DNA of 64,000 bases, taken from contig NW_013546990.1 of assembly GCF_000711695.1 (NCBI RefSeq), forward strand, positions 1-64,000. The letters are read 5' to 3'. The notes beneath the pieces are model-generated. The model did no database searches, was not told the origin of the DNA, and saw nothing but the letters and a program-made list of their open reading frames with translations. The stretch comes from Tilletiaria anomala UBC 951 (taxonomy: Eukaryota; Basidiomycota; Exobasidiomycetes; Georgefischeriales; Tilletiariaceae). Positions 36,568-47,193 of this stretch are shown here, one piece after another; within the stretch, counting starts at the first letter, position 1; each line of letters starts with the position of its first letter. A program made the position numbers and the translations under genes.

Positions 36568-39427
36568 GTCACCTGACCCCGATGCGCACATGCACACCGG
36601 TGTCAACGACGAGATGAGTACGGCGCCGATGGCTATTCGTTCCAGTGCGACCGAGGGTTCCATGTCTCCTCGCCCAGCAGTTGCCAGTCCGCAAGCGCGC
36701 AAGACGTCCGATCCCGTCGTCGCCGTCGTCAGCGGCGCGAACACGCCTTCGAGAGGCACGCCGGTGCGTGCGCGTGTAGCGGACATCTTTACTCCCGCTG
36801 GTGACGTGGAGGAGGAGGAGGCAGCAGCAACAGGGCAGATGCATCGCGAACCCAGCGCTGCGGACATGTACTCGGACGCTGCATCTGCATTTTCGCACTC
36901 GCAGCAAAAGCAGCAACAGTCGCTGCGACGTAACTCGGACGCTGTCGTCCATACGTCACCCGTCCCGCCTCCAGAGTCTGTCAGGCGCGACAGCCTGCCG
37001 ACGGAGACGCAGCGCGTCAGTCCACTTGAGCGCGTCGGCGAGCTGCTCACGACGAGCCGCGCAGCAACAAGCGCAGTAGGCGCGGGTGATTTGTCCGGCC
37101 GCGTCTCGCCCTCGCTTCTTGGTCCGCCGCCGCCGCGCGTCACGCCGGCGCAGCAGGCGGACCAGATCATCGCGAGAAGGCGCAGCAAGAATGGCAAGCC
37201 TCCTATGCGCAGGCGCAGTCGCTCGACGGGCGATGCGCATGCTTTCCATCGCGACAGTGCGAGTCTCAGCCCGAGTCCAAGTCCCAGTCGCGTTCCAGCA
37301 GAAGGTTCTGGCGCGCAGAATTATGGCGAGGAGGCTGAAAGGCACATGGGACAGGTCATCGAGAGCGCACAGCACAGGGTGGAGCACACATTCAAAGCGG
37401 CGCTTGATGTAGGTTTCGGAAACGGTATCGAGCGCGAAATCAGCAGGATCTACAAGGAAGGAGATGTGAGTGCACTGCGTATCGGCCGCGCTCTACGCGA
37501 AGAGCATTCAGGCTGACATTCGACATCTATGGCAGAAAAAGTACCGGGTCAACGACCGTGGCGTCTTCCAGGGTGTTGACGACAAGATCTCGCATCACGG
37601 CCAGGCCGGTGATGTCGACAGCGGAAGAGCCTGGCGCAAACTTCGCAGGCCTAGTGACATGGTGAGAAGCACCTCGCTTGTCGAATCGTGTTCTAAGCCA
37701 TGCTGACCTGTGCCCCATGCTTTTACAGCACGAGTACGCCAAGGAGATTCGCGAGTTCCGAGACCATGAGAACCCGAAGAAGGCAGCGGGTAAGGTATTT
37801 GTCATGGTCGACTCCTTCATTCCGGACAACTTGCCAGTGCCATCTCGGCCCACCAAATTCTACTGCATTCTGGACAACGGCCTGCACATGGTCAAGACCG
37901 GCTCTGCGACCTTGCGTCCCAACGGCGAGCCAAGCAGGATCGCGCAAGAGTTCGAGCTAATCCAACACAAAAATCTGGAATTCAGCTTGACGCTTGTCGT
38001 TCAGCGCGATGCGCATTTGCAGGATCCATCGGTGCAGGGCAGTCCGCAGAGCCCAAAGAAGGACAAGTTCATGAGCAGATTCTTCTCCAGCCCCAGAAAG
38101 GGCTCTCGCAGGGATGCATACGACGACATGGCACCGCCTGGCCGTCCCGAGCCACTGCTAGCATTTATGAACCGCGAGGGCGCTCTTGGCTATGCCTCGA
38201 TTATCTTCGAAAAGGTTGCTTCGCAATGCCTCGGCAAGTGTGCAGTCTTTGATCTCCCCGTGATTGGCGTCTCCGATCCAGCACCTTCGCTGTCAAGCGC
38301 ACACTCTTCGCATACTGCGAGGCGCACGGACTTTACGCGCAACATTGTCCGCCCAAGGGGAATGCTACGCCTCAAGATGTTCTACTTGCCGCCCATGCCG
38401 TCGGTTCCGCGCAATGCTTTCCCAGAGAATCTCAGCGAGTGCATCAGAGGAATTCACGCCGCACAGACCCGCAGCGACGATGTCAAGCTGGAAGGCGTCC
38501 TGACGCAGATGGGCGGTGACTGCACAGTGAGTGGCTTGTGATTGAACTTTTGTGTGCCCTGAAAACTGACTGACGATATGCACTTTACTTTTGGGTCTGT
38601 AGACTTGGCGAAGAAGGCCTATCAAGCTTCAAGGGACTGCGCTGATCTGCTACAATGAAATCACCAAGAAGCCGACGGTCAAGATTGACCTGAGCAAGGC
38701 CGTCTCGCTGGAGGACATGCAGGATCCGCACACGCCGGCTGTCACTCCTGGCTCGTCGCAGCGCTCTGGCGCGAGTGCCACGCAGGCTCACGCGCGCAAT
38801 CATTCCGCTGATGAGGAAGAATACGGTGCGCTTTATAACGTCGAGCGATCCTTCCGCATCACTTTCCACGACGGCGAGAAGATCAGCTTCTTTGCAGACA
38901 CCGATGAGGAGAAAGGGCGCTGGTTGGAGGCTGTGGATGGGACGATCAAGTCACACACGCCAGCTGCGCCGATGTGGGCTCACATTGCGCTGGCGCTGAT
39001 CAAGAACCATGCCAATGGCGCGGCAGCACGTGGCAAGAGCGCCTCGGCACCGCAGACGCCGGCCAAGAACGGCACGTGCGCAGTTAGCGCCACGCCATCT
39101 AGGCGCGTGCCAAGCGGCAGCCGCTCACAACCGGGCAGTCAGCGCCGGGTCCCGCCCACGATGATGGAGGAAGAGTCGAACGCCAACATACCCGATCGCG
39201 AAATGAAGACTGCGCCAAAACTTCCAGCTATGTCGTATTCGAGCACTAGGTCAAGTGGCATCCCGCGTCCGCACGTGCATGGCATTCTGGTCAACCCTCA
39301 CCCTCCTGCCAACGCCACGCCTTCTTCGGCCTCGCATGTGCCACGCCCGGTCTCCACCATGCCTCCGCCCACGCTAACTGGCATTCCACAGCGCTCTCGC
39401 CACGTCCATCATGCCAGCATTTGCTGA
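34265..39427 (+). CDS. BUD4: Bud4/anillin-type septation protein with C-terminal PH domain
   Basis: Predicted 1649-aa cortical scaffold that organises septins and the division site. Exons: 34265-37465, 37536-37661, 37729-38526, 38603-39427; phases close. The first 1060 residues are disordered with poly-Ser, poly-Gln and poly-Ala tracts and many S/T-P sites. The motif VSNSPFK occurs twice (residues 114-120 and 238-244), each a full CDK consensus SPxK, and related VSNR occurs twice more. The conserved anillin-homology part starts at KKYRVNDRGVFQG and continues with FVMVDSFIPDNLP, RPTKFYCILDNGLH and GMLRLKMFYLPPMPSVP. The PH domain begins TWRRRPIKLQGTALICYNEITKKP and ends SFRITFHDGEKISFFADTDEEKGRWLEAV. 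A Ser/Pro-rich tail follows. The start at 34265 is the first ATG after the pyrimidine-rich leader. Confidence 0.95.
34826..34880 (+). repeat. CAG/AGC trinucleotide tract inside BUD4
   Basis: Near-perfect AGC repeats coding for poly-Ala then poly-Ser. Similar CAG tracts recur at about 36368-36385 and 36535-36568 (poly-Gln). These are expected to vary in length between strains. Confidence 0.85.
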
Positions 39428-39838
39428 GTAGGTCCAACCATTTTTTCGCTTTCTTCGTGTCATCCATGGCGAATGCCAAGGATGGCCTGCACCACCTATG
39501 GCATTTGCGCCCCGACGAAGGAGCCCTTTTACAAAGCTCCCACTTTTGACATTCTTGTTCCTTGGATCTGAATGAGCAGTTCTTAGCCAACCCGTTAGCA
39601 AGAGTTTCAATTGAACAGAACAGTGACCAGTTAAATTTCCGATGTACTATCAATATGTCCGATCAGAATCAACTCTTGTCGTCTGCTGGACAGACGTCAT
39701 TTGCACATTGTCCTTTCTTACTGTTCATGCCATGTCAGCGGGATAAAGGGCGAGGGTCGTGAGGCAGAACGATGCTCTGCACAAGAGTCCTTCCACGACA
39801 AGCGACTGAATGAGACCGGTTTGAAATACATAAGCCAA
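39428..39838. other. short convergent intergenic region BUD4/RPB8
   Basis: 411 bp between two stop codons. No feature beyond the presumed 3' ends of both transcripts. Confidence 0.6.
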
Positions 39839-40570
39839 CTATCGGATCAACAGGTAGACATATGTTCCGATCGTGATACCGCTGAGATGCCTGTAGGATC
39901 CTGTCAATGCCATAAGCAGGCCGCCAAAAGAGCCGTACACAGTGACTGTGTCAGAATGCCCCTCATCAAACTTGTAGATCTGCAGGCAGGCGGATGTAGC
40001 TGCGTTTGTCAGCTTTGTCCTCGCTCTCGTGTACGTAAAGAGAGGAAGACAAGGAAAGGGGAAGACGCACCTTTCCGTACATAACATAGTCAAAGTCGGC
40101 ACTGATCCCTTCATTTCCAGGCACATCTATCCGCCAGGCTTCCGGCCGTCCTTGTGCCGCACCAGCCCCTCCATCCCCTTGCTGATCCACGTCTTCGTTT
40201 CCTGTGCCGCGTTGTAATTGCGTTGCGAGCTGCAATGTGAAATTTGGCCGATTTACCATGGAGTAAATGTCGGTCGCAATGTCGATTGAGAGCTTAATGT
40301 CGGACGCTTGCGAGTAAGCTTCGATGCGGGAGACTTGAAAGAGTCGATGCAAGTTTCGTCAGTGCACGGGATTATCCGCAGCAAAGCGTCGAATAAATGT
40401 AGAACAAAGAAACAAGGAGACGATCAGTCCAGAATCTCTATACCTAAGAGAAGTGCGCCTTCGGAGGTACAAATGGCAGACCACATACCTCGATCAAACT
40501 TCTTTCCATCTGGGTCAATCTTCGAGACGCTGAATTGAGCGTCAAAGATATTGGTGGGATCCGACGCCAT
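39839..40570 (-). CDS. RPB8: RNA polymerase I/II/III common subunit Rpb8 (ABC3)
   Basis: Predicted 161-aa OB-fold subunit shared by all three nuclear RNA polymerases. Exons: 40570-40489, 40333-40071, 39979-39839; phases close. Family landmarks in order: MASDPTNIFDAQFSVSKIDPDGKKFDRVSRIEA, KLSIDIATDIY, then after a Gly/Gln-rich loop the nearly invariant DFDYVMYGK, YKFDE, VYGSFGGLLMALTGSYRHL and the terminal YVYLLIR. Only 15 residues longer than the yeast protein (146 aa), with the excess in the loop that is disordered in yeast. It diverges from a UPF0538 gene. Confidence 0.97.
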
Positions 40571-40964
40571 GATGATTTGCTTTTCAGTACGGCACTTCCC
40601 TTCGATTCGGTTCAGAGACAAATGGGAGCTGTGCTCCTTGCTTCCGTCACGAGCGCGATGAATGACAAGATGGTCACGTAGGAAGACGACGTAAGATTGC
40701 GCGTGACAGGCTGAGTTCAATAGGGATAATATATATAACAGAGAAATTGAACCGACGTCTCAAACTTTTCGCCGGCTGATTGGCTCTTCAAAAAAAAGAC
40801 TCAAGCAAAACCCCTCTTCAGGGTTTGTTACTCACTTTTCCATGACCTGTTTCTTCGCCAGTACAAGTGTTCAAGCAGGTCTTGGCTTGAGTGGGCCCTG
40901 TGGACGCAGAGGTAGAAGAGTCGATCCGCTCAAGTAGTCCAGTCATCGGAAGAGACGTTAAACG
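40571..40964. promoter_or_regulatory. divergent promoter RPB8/UPF0538 gene
   Basis: 394 bp between opposite start codons, with an AT-rich segment ATAATATATATAAC near 40725-40740 that could serve as a TATA-like element in either direction. No other motif recognised. Confidence 0.5.
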
Positions 40965-41820
40965 ATGGAAGCGAACGAAAGTGAAAGGGAGGTCAGTGCG
41001 GCAACAGCTGCATTCGCGTGCCCTCCCGTTCCTGTTGTGGAAGACAAGGATCCGGCCTCGACAGAGGCAGGGTCACAAGCGCAGGGAGAAGGAGAGACAC
41101 CGGCGCATCTGCTGCCAGGTGGCTTCCATGCATTCAATCCCGCTTATGGTGATGACTCGACGCCGGTGACCAACTTGCAAAGACCCAAGACGGACGCAGT
41201 CATCACCATCAGGGTGATCAAGAGCTTCGAGTATAGGACCATGAAAGCGCTAGTACTCAAAGCAGTCGACCTGACCACAATGACGGTGGGAGAATTGAAG
41301 CAGCGATGCCGACAGGGTGAGCCTCTTTTTCAGCCCTATCTCCGCAAAACTTTTCGGCCGGTGGTAAATGAATGCGTGCTTCTGGGCTTTATTGCAGAGA
41401 TCACGGCCACGCCAGCGTTCAAAGCCTTTAGGTCCTCAGTCAATTCGCTAGGTACGGCTCTTCCTCGTAGAATTCTCTCCGCAAAGTACATTTTGGCTGG
41501 CTAACATCGGCATAATGGGATTCCTTCCCTCTACTTGATACAACAGACACTATCAAAGTGTACACTCGTGCGCACGGGTCCAAGACGACGAACCTCATCA
41601 TCAACCTCGATCACCCGGAATGGATCCTTGACGACAATAGCAAGACGCTGGAGGCCTATGGCTTTGGTGAGCACCGTGATTCTGATCGCGCTTTCCACAA
41701 CCATCTCAAGACTGACCCGTCCGTCTGGCTCTCCTCGCAGAAAATGAAGCCGAAGCCAGCTTTTTCAACCGCGATGCGTACGAGGCTTTCCTAAAGCATC
41801 CGGAGACGAAGTGGGCATGA
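40965..41820 (+). CDS. UPF0538 (C2orf76-like) protein
   Basis: Predicted 201-aa protein of unknown function. Exons: 40965-41316, 41398-41451, 41547-41666, 41741-41820; every intron interrupts codon phase 1. The conserved part starts near residue 77: ITIRVIKSFEYRTMKALVLKAVDL, then DTIKVYTRAHGSKTTNLIINLD, TLEAYGF and a closing EASFFNRDAYEAF..HPETKW, matching the beta-grasp-like C2orf76 family (about 126 aa). The first 75 residues are an acidic, proline-rich extension not present in the animal proteins; an HAFNPAYGDDSTPV stretch in it looks like a possible linear motif. Function cannot be stated. Confidence 0.88.
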
Positions 41821-42191
41821 GCTGATGCGATTCGTTGCTCTCTAACACACCATTCATACGGGCATTTGAGCTTCAGAGTCTTCCAGAGTGGCTCCGCAAC
41901 TACGGAGAACAGTAATGGCCAAGCAGATAGTGCACGAACCACTCGACTAATCGGCATCTCGGCTAATCAACAGTCATGGGCACCAAACAGGGCATAGTCA
42001 TGGGGAATGAAGCTGCATGAGTACTGACACGCAGCATTGTAATTTTACGAGTCCATCGAGAAAACCGTAGATGTACAACACATAATTTACTTGTGCATCG
42101 CTTGTGCTCGCGATTGGGAATATTAGAGGCTCTGTTCTGTCCTGCTTCCTTCGGCTCGGCGCTTGGGCCTGGTTGAATGTGCATGACAGAT
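41821..42191. other. short convergent intergenic region UPF0538/GH43
   Basis: 371 bp between two stop codons, with no recognised feature. Confidence 0.6.
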
Positions 42192-43301
42192 TCACCCCCA
42201 CTTGGAGTGCAGGGCGCTGAGCTGGGCCTGGGACACCTGGATGACGGCGCCGTGGCGCATGCCGGTGGGCTTAAGCGTGGGTTGAGCGAGCGTCCAGGAG
42301 TTCTTTGTGATGTCGTCGTTGAAGTACGCCTCGTAGCTGCCTGATCCGCTGTAGTTGTCGAGCCAGAGCCAGGTACGCGAAGGCTTGTTGATGTCCTTGA
42401 ACGTGGCGGGGCCCTCGCGGACTGCGTCGATGACAAAGTTGTTCGGGTCGATGCGCGTCCACGTGCCAAAGAGGCCGTTGTCGCTGCGTTCCGAATAGAC
42501 CTTGTTGACCTCCTCGTTCTTGATGAAGCGCACATACTTGCTGCCACCGAGCGGGAGGATCTCCTGGTCGATCACCGGGTAGCTCGGCGCGACCCAGACC
42601 TGCGGCGTGGAGAAAGAGCTGAAGTCCGAGGTTCGCGAGTAGTAGATCTTGGTGTTCGAACTGGCGCCAGTGCGCTGCGTGTCGCTGGACGCGTACGTTT
42701 TGCTCGCCCAAAAGACAGCGTACGAGTTTGCGCTTGCGTCCCACATGGCCGAAGGCGCCCAAACCATGCCGGCGTTGAAGCTATTCGGCATGACTTGCAC
42801 CAGACGGTCGGAGGACCAATTGACCAGGTCGGTCGACTCCCAGACATGGATCGAAAGCGAGCCGTTGCGCTGCGAGCGGTTCCAGTCGTTGTTGATGGCC
42901 CCGATGTTGAGGTCAGTCTGTGTAACCAAAAGACAGCATCCGGCTGGTGAGCAGGAGCATGATGCATTTTCGTGTCAAAACAGACTCACGCCTATGATCC
43001 AGAAGCGGTCCTTGTTCGGGCCGCTGACCAAGTACGGGTCGCGGACGCCCTTGGTCCCCTGGGTCGGAACAAGGATGGGCTTTCCCCCGTTCAAGTCGGT
43101 GAACGTCGACTCTGAGCCGGCCTTAGCGACGTGGCCGAAGATCTGCTCCTGGTTGCCCAAGAAGGTGATTGCCAGGTAGCCGGCCGCTCCGTCTTGGCGT
43201 TGCTCGAGGCTCACTCCGGAGGACGAGGCCTGTGGCAGGCTGACCGCCGAGGCGGAAAGGACCGCCACAGCGGAGGAGATGAGGGCGGTGAAGAGACGCA
43301 T
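42192..43301 (-). CDS. secreted glycoside hydrolase family 43 protein
   Basis: Predicted 345-aa extracellular five-bladed beta-propeller hydrolase, arabinanase/xylosidase-like. Exons: 43301-42990 and 42917-42192, intron phase 0. A signal peptide is clear (MRLFTALISSAVAVLSASA). GH43 catalytic positions are recognisable: the base in GVRDPYLVSG (D88), the pKa-tuning Asp in PVIDQEI (about D221) and the acid in AVREGPATF (E272). Other family hallmarks are IHVWESTDLVNWS, AGMVWAPSAMWD, YAVFWASK and the end GMRHGAVIQVS. Likely acts on plant cell-wall arabinan or arabinoxylan side chains; the exact substrate cannot be read from sequence. A TATA box lies about 130 bp upstream, fitting a regulated secreted enzyme. 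Confidence 0.92.
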
Positions 43302-43428
43302 CTCGATGGGGCGAGCCGGAGTTGGGTACTAGATGGAGAGGAAGACGTGGAGATGCTGCACAGAAGAGGTGCTGTTGGGGATGAGGTGCGTTTCGAGCAG
43401 TGGGTGGAAGGGAGGGGGGGGTTGTCCC

Positions 43429-43436
43429 TATTTATA
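43429..43436 (-). promoter_or_regulatory. TATA box of the GH43 gene
   Basis: TATAAATA on the minus strand, 128 bp upstream of the GH43 ATG, in an otherwise GC-rich setting. Distance fits a fungal core promoter with a leader of some tens of bases. Confidence 0.6.
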
Positions 43437-43910
43437 TCCACAGAGCAACGCTGCCTGTGCATGATGGGGCGACGAGGGAGATGCCGACCAGCATATGTAA
43501 CCATTGTATCAACTCGACAGACCCCGGGGTGCGCATCAATACATCGCCAACATGTGCATCATCGAGCAGGGCATGTCGAGCGGAGATCTGCTGCGAGCGG
43601 GGAGGCGAGCCAGAGCTGAAGCGATCGGAAGTGCAAGCACATGTAAGAACCGCATGCGGGGTATGTATGTATGTACGAGTGCATAGTCTGGGGTGAAGGA
43701 GAAATGTATTGGATGTGACAACCAGGCGAAGACCGAACGCACTGCGACCTTTCTTAGCGGATTCAATGGATAGGACGGCATCCGAATATGTATCTAATGG
43801 CAATCTTGCTTGTTCTTGCCACTCTCATAATCTCAACACTCCTACCGCATGCGTGCTGCCGCGAGCCGCTGCTGTAAACTCCTTATTTCACCGCACTCGG
43901 CAATCTCGAC

Positions 43911-43960
43911 CACATACATATATACATACATAACATACATACATATATATATTCATGCAT
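43911..43960. repeat. (CATA)n/(TA)n low-complexity tract
   Basis: Imperfect CATA repeats passing into TATATATA. A related (TATG)n run lies at 43660-43680. Simple-sequence DNA with no coding sense. Confidence 0.85.
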
Positions 43961-45156
43961 TTACAGAGGCGGCTCGCGGTCGTTCAGTCGCCGTCAGTCG
44001 TGGGCAGGCTGGAGAATTGGAGGATCGCAGCCAGTGGGAGAGTGTTGGATGCCTGTGCGAGCCGTGTGGACTGGGGAGAACGAACATGTCATAGAAGGGA
44101 TTCAAAGGGTTAAAAGTTGACCAAATTTTGGCAACACCCGCTAATTTGTGACGCATCCAGCCTTCGAGCGTCCATGCACTCTGTCAGAGAAAGCCGGCAA
44201 ATGGTGATATGTCCGAGAGCAATCCGGTCGGGCACTGGGCTGCAGGAGCATGGGTCCTCCTCATCGCGTCTCGTCCAGTCAGTCGTCAAATGAGATAAAT
44301 GATCAGACTGTTTAACTCTCCCCCTGCTCATCCCGATCTGACTCATCGCATGCAAACAAATAGGCATCAGATCCAACAGTAACCCTATATACGTCTGTAT
44401 CACCGATCATCGATCATTGATCATCGCGGGTCTCGTCAGCGCCTCGCCCTCGTCCGCGTTCAGCAGCACCCGAAGCAGTTCCAACCTGAGATGTGCGTCG
44501 TACCTTTCTTGGGCGACTTGTTCGTATTATGCAAGGCTCATTGCCAACGAACTAATATTTGCCACATGCCTACGGCACTTTCAGCGCTCACACGCTCTCA
44601 CATACGCCTCCCGCTCCACCGCCTAACATCCTTCACCTGTTTATGTACATTTATTCATCAAGAATCCCCGATCGGCGTTCTCAAGCGACCCTTCCTTTCT
44701 TCCTTCGAACAAAATCAGAGGCACTCCGCCATCTGGGGTCCCGCAACTCGCACACCGTTCGGCGGTGTGTGTGTATAGGCATGACGCCGAGATCGCTGCT
44801 TGTTGGTCTGCTGGGGTTGTCCGTCGTCTGAGAGTATCTGTTTTCAGACTTGTATCAGTTTTCCGACCCTCTACACACTGTAGTATATATGAAATACGGA
44901 GCCAACAGTGCTTTTTTCCAAACCTTTCACAGGAGGGTTATTTTGACCCTCATCTGACAGGTTGACATGACTCCTCTCAGTTCTCTGCTCTCACACCTGC
45001 TTTGGGCTGTGGGGCCATGCGTGAACGGTGAACACAGAAGCCGCGAAGTGCATGCAGGACGCAGGTTGTCTACTGCATTGTCCAGCGTCCAAGAATTAAT
45101 CTGAGAGCTATGCATGAAAGTATTACGTATCGCCTGTTGAGCGAGGAGCTATTCGT

Positions 45157-46527
45157 TCACGTTAACGTTTTAGATTCCTTGAAGATGACTTGCAGGAGTT
45201 CAACCTTACTTCTGATTACACGTGCCGCCTTCCCTTCCTCCCTATTTCCTCTGTTCATCACAACTTCGCCATCTCGGCCTTCCGCGACCTTCTCTCCTTC
45301 GGTATTCGGCTCAAGTCGGAGCCATATGTCGAAGAGATTGTTCGTTTCAGCCCGTGCGAGAGCAGCTGGTCCAGCGATCGGCGGCCAAGGAGGTACTGGG
45401 GCGAGGTAATCTCCTTCTGACGAAGCGCTCCGAGCCAGCATATCTTCAACCACCTCTTCGCTCTTTATGCTGTCTGCCATCCCCTCCTGACCGCCTGGAG
45501 CCTCTGCCTCGTCGCCGACATTGCTCACACGGGTCTCTGCAGGGCCCAGCGTCCGCACGGGGGGTGCTTGGGGCCGCGATCGCAGCATGTGACTCCGGTC
45601 GCTCGCAAAGTTGTCGAGGAAATGACGTGCTGGCACAAGCTTAAAGACAGGTTGCAGGTGCTGGTGGTCCGAGGTTCCTTTTCGGCACGAGGAGGAAGGC
45701 GAGGAAGCTGGTTCGGGAACAGATGGGAGCTGAAATGACAGCGAGAGGTAGTCTTCAAGCCCTATCGGTTGTGATTGGCTCTCTGTACCCGTTGATAAAG
45801 CAGCTATCTTGCTGCTATGGCAAAGCCAGGAGTCGGGGTCGAAGACCCACGCTTTACTTTGCTTCGAATCTTCTTGCACTTGCCGTACTACGACAAAAAC
45901 GTGACTGGAAAATGAGCGCCAGTCAGAATGATCCAAGCAGCATCGCGCACATGCATCTTCGTCTCATAAGACCCACTAATCCCATATGACTACACATGGG
46001 GAGGAGGTATTTTTGTAAGCTCGGCTACCGTGATTGAAAGGCGAGATCTTGCCAGCGGACTCACCCCACCATCCCTCCTCGACGCTCACCCTGCTCGCCG
46101 TCTGATACCACATTGCCACTGACTTGGCTTCGTTCGTCACGATTACCACGAACACTTCCCAGTGAGACAACGGCTCCGCTTGTCCCTGAGTCCATAGGCT
46201 GCTACTCTGCAGGTCGTAGACCTGGATTGCTGGAGATCGCCACGGCCATGTTTGTGGGGACGAAAGTGATGCGCCAGGAGTTTGCTTCGCCTCCAAGCCG
46301 CAAAGCAGAGAGCTTGCGAGATGGTATGCATTCTCTGCACCGGTCCGATATGCAAAAAGGGAAAAAATGGAGCAACTTCAGTATCGACTCTGAGCGGCGA
46401 TGGTTTTGGAAGGCGGAAACCGCGCACCCTCGCAGTAGTAGGGCGTGTGCAAAACGGGCTTGGGAAAGCAAGGTGGCAGCGAGTGTCCGGCATTATGCCG
46501 CGACTGCGCCCGCCCGTCTTCGTGCAT
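45157..46527 (-). CDS. NTAQ1: protein N-terminal glutamine amidohydrolase (NTAQ1 type)
   Basis: Predicted 376-aa amidase that turns N-terminal Gln into Glu, feeding the Arg/N-degron pathway. Exons: 46527-46428, 46334-46065, 45989-45977, 45904-45157; all GT..AG and phases close. Catalytic triad: Cys32 in PYYCEENAYHL, His129 in VIWDYHVFVVV and Asp150 in AWVFDPDS. The hallmark FASDRSHM and a downstream PPWPPIAG are present. Exon 3 is only 13 nt and encodes most of VIWDY, so without it the protein would lose the histidine region. A basic/acidic C-terminal tail of about 60 residues and an acidic insert after SDRSHM make it longer than the human enzyme (205 aa). This family is typical of animals, plants and some fungi; budding yeast uses the unrelated Nta1. 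Confidence 0.92.
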
Positions 46528-47193
46528 ATTGATCACTGATGATAACCCTCGGACGGCGTCAAGTGGGACGCACGCACAATGCAGAGTGAGATTGTGCCAG
46601 AAACAGGTACGAAAAAGGGCTGATACAAAAGCCGGTGCAAGGGATAACGAGACGAGACTGCGTGCCGTGTTGGTTGTGTTATTCTCTCAGCCTTTGTGCG
46701 TACGTAATTAACATGTGCGACACCAATCACCATTATGGCCATACGGGTCGTGAATTTAGCGTAAGCACTCACACTGGTCCTATCGCGTCACCACTTCCCG
46801 AGGTCACTTCCGTCTGCACTATTCACTGTTCACTCTTGCCCATCGCACCTTCGAAGTTGCTTCTTGGAGCTGCCGAAGACATATTTTGCGGGTCTGCGTG
46901 CGCTCCGTGTCGGAAAGTGGCGAAGCTGAAATCCTAGCCATCTGTCCATCGCGTGGCGCCATGCACTGGTGAGGCTCTCCGCCTCTCCACGTTGCTCTTG
47001 TTCGCTCATAGTTCCATTCTCTCTCTTTCGAATCTTCACAACATGGGTTATCTATGAGTCCAGAGCCCACGCGCATCAGCTTGCATCCCGCGTAGCCTCT
47101 AATTCAACGGCAAGGCATGCGGAGCGCCGCTTGTGGATCTTTTCTCGACGCGGACCACGCCAGCAAGTACATTGAGTACGCGTCATTGCCATC
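46528..47193. promoter_or_regulatory. divergent promoter NTAQ1/SRS2
   Basis: 666 bp between opposite start codons. An ACGCGT hexamer lies at 47178-47183, directly before SRS2. Small frames here are not supported as genes. Confidence 0.5.
47178..47183 (+). promoter_or_regulatory. ACGCGT (MCB-type) hexamer before SRS2
   Basis: Perfect MluI-cell-cycle-box core 11 bp upstream of the ATG. In yeast, MBF binds ACGCGT at G1/S DNA-replication and repair genes. This copy is unusually close to the ATG, so it could also be leader sequence by chance. Confidence 0.35.

Larger units (their letters stand above)
43302..45156. other. 1.85-kb intergenic region upstream of GH43
   Basis: No supported gene. It contains the GH43 promoter with a TATA box, CATA/TATG microsatellites at 43660-43680 and 43911-43960, and otherwise unassigned sequence. 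Short frames on both strands look random. The right half would include the 3' end of NTAQ1. Confidence 0.55.

Noticed and set aside
44417-44965. Overlapping short + frames between GH43 and NTAQ1
   Set aside because: Three staggered frames of random composition and no conserved peptide.
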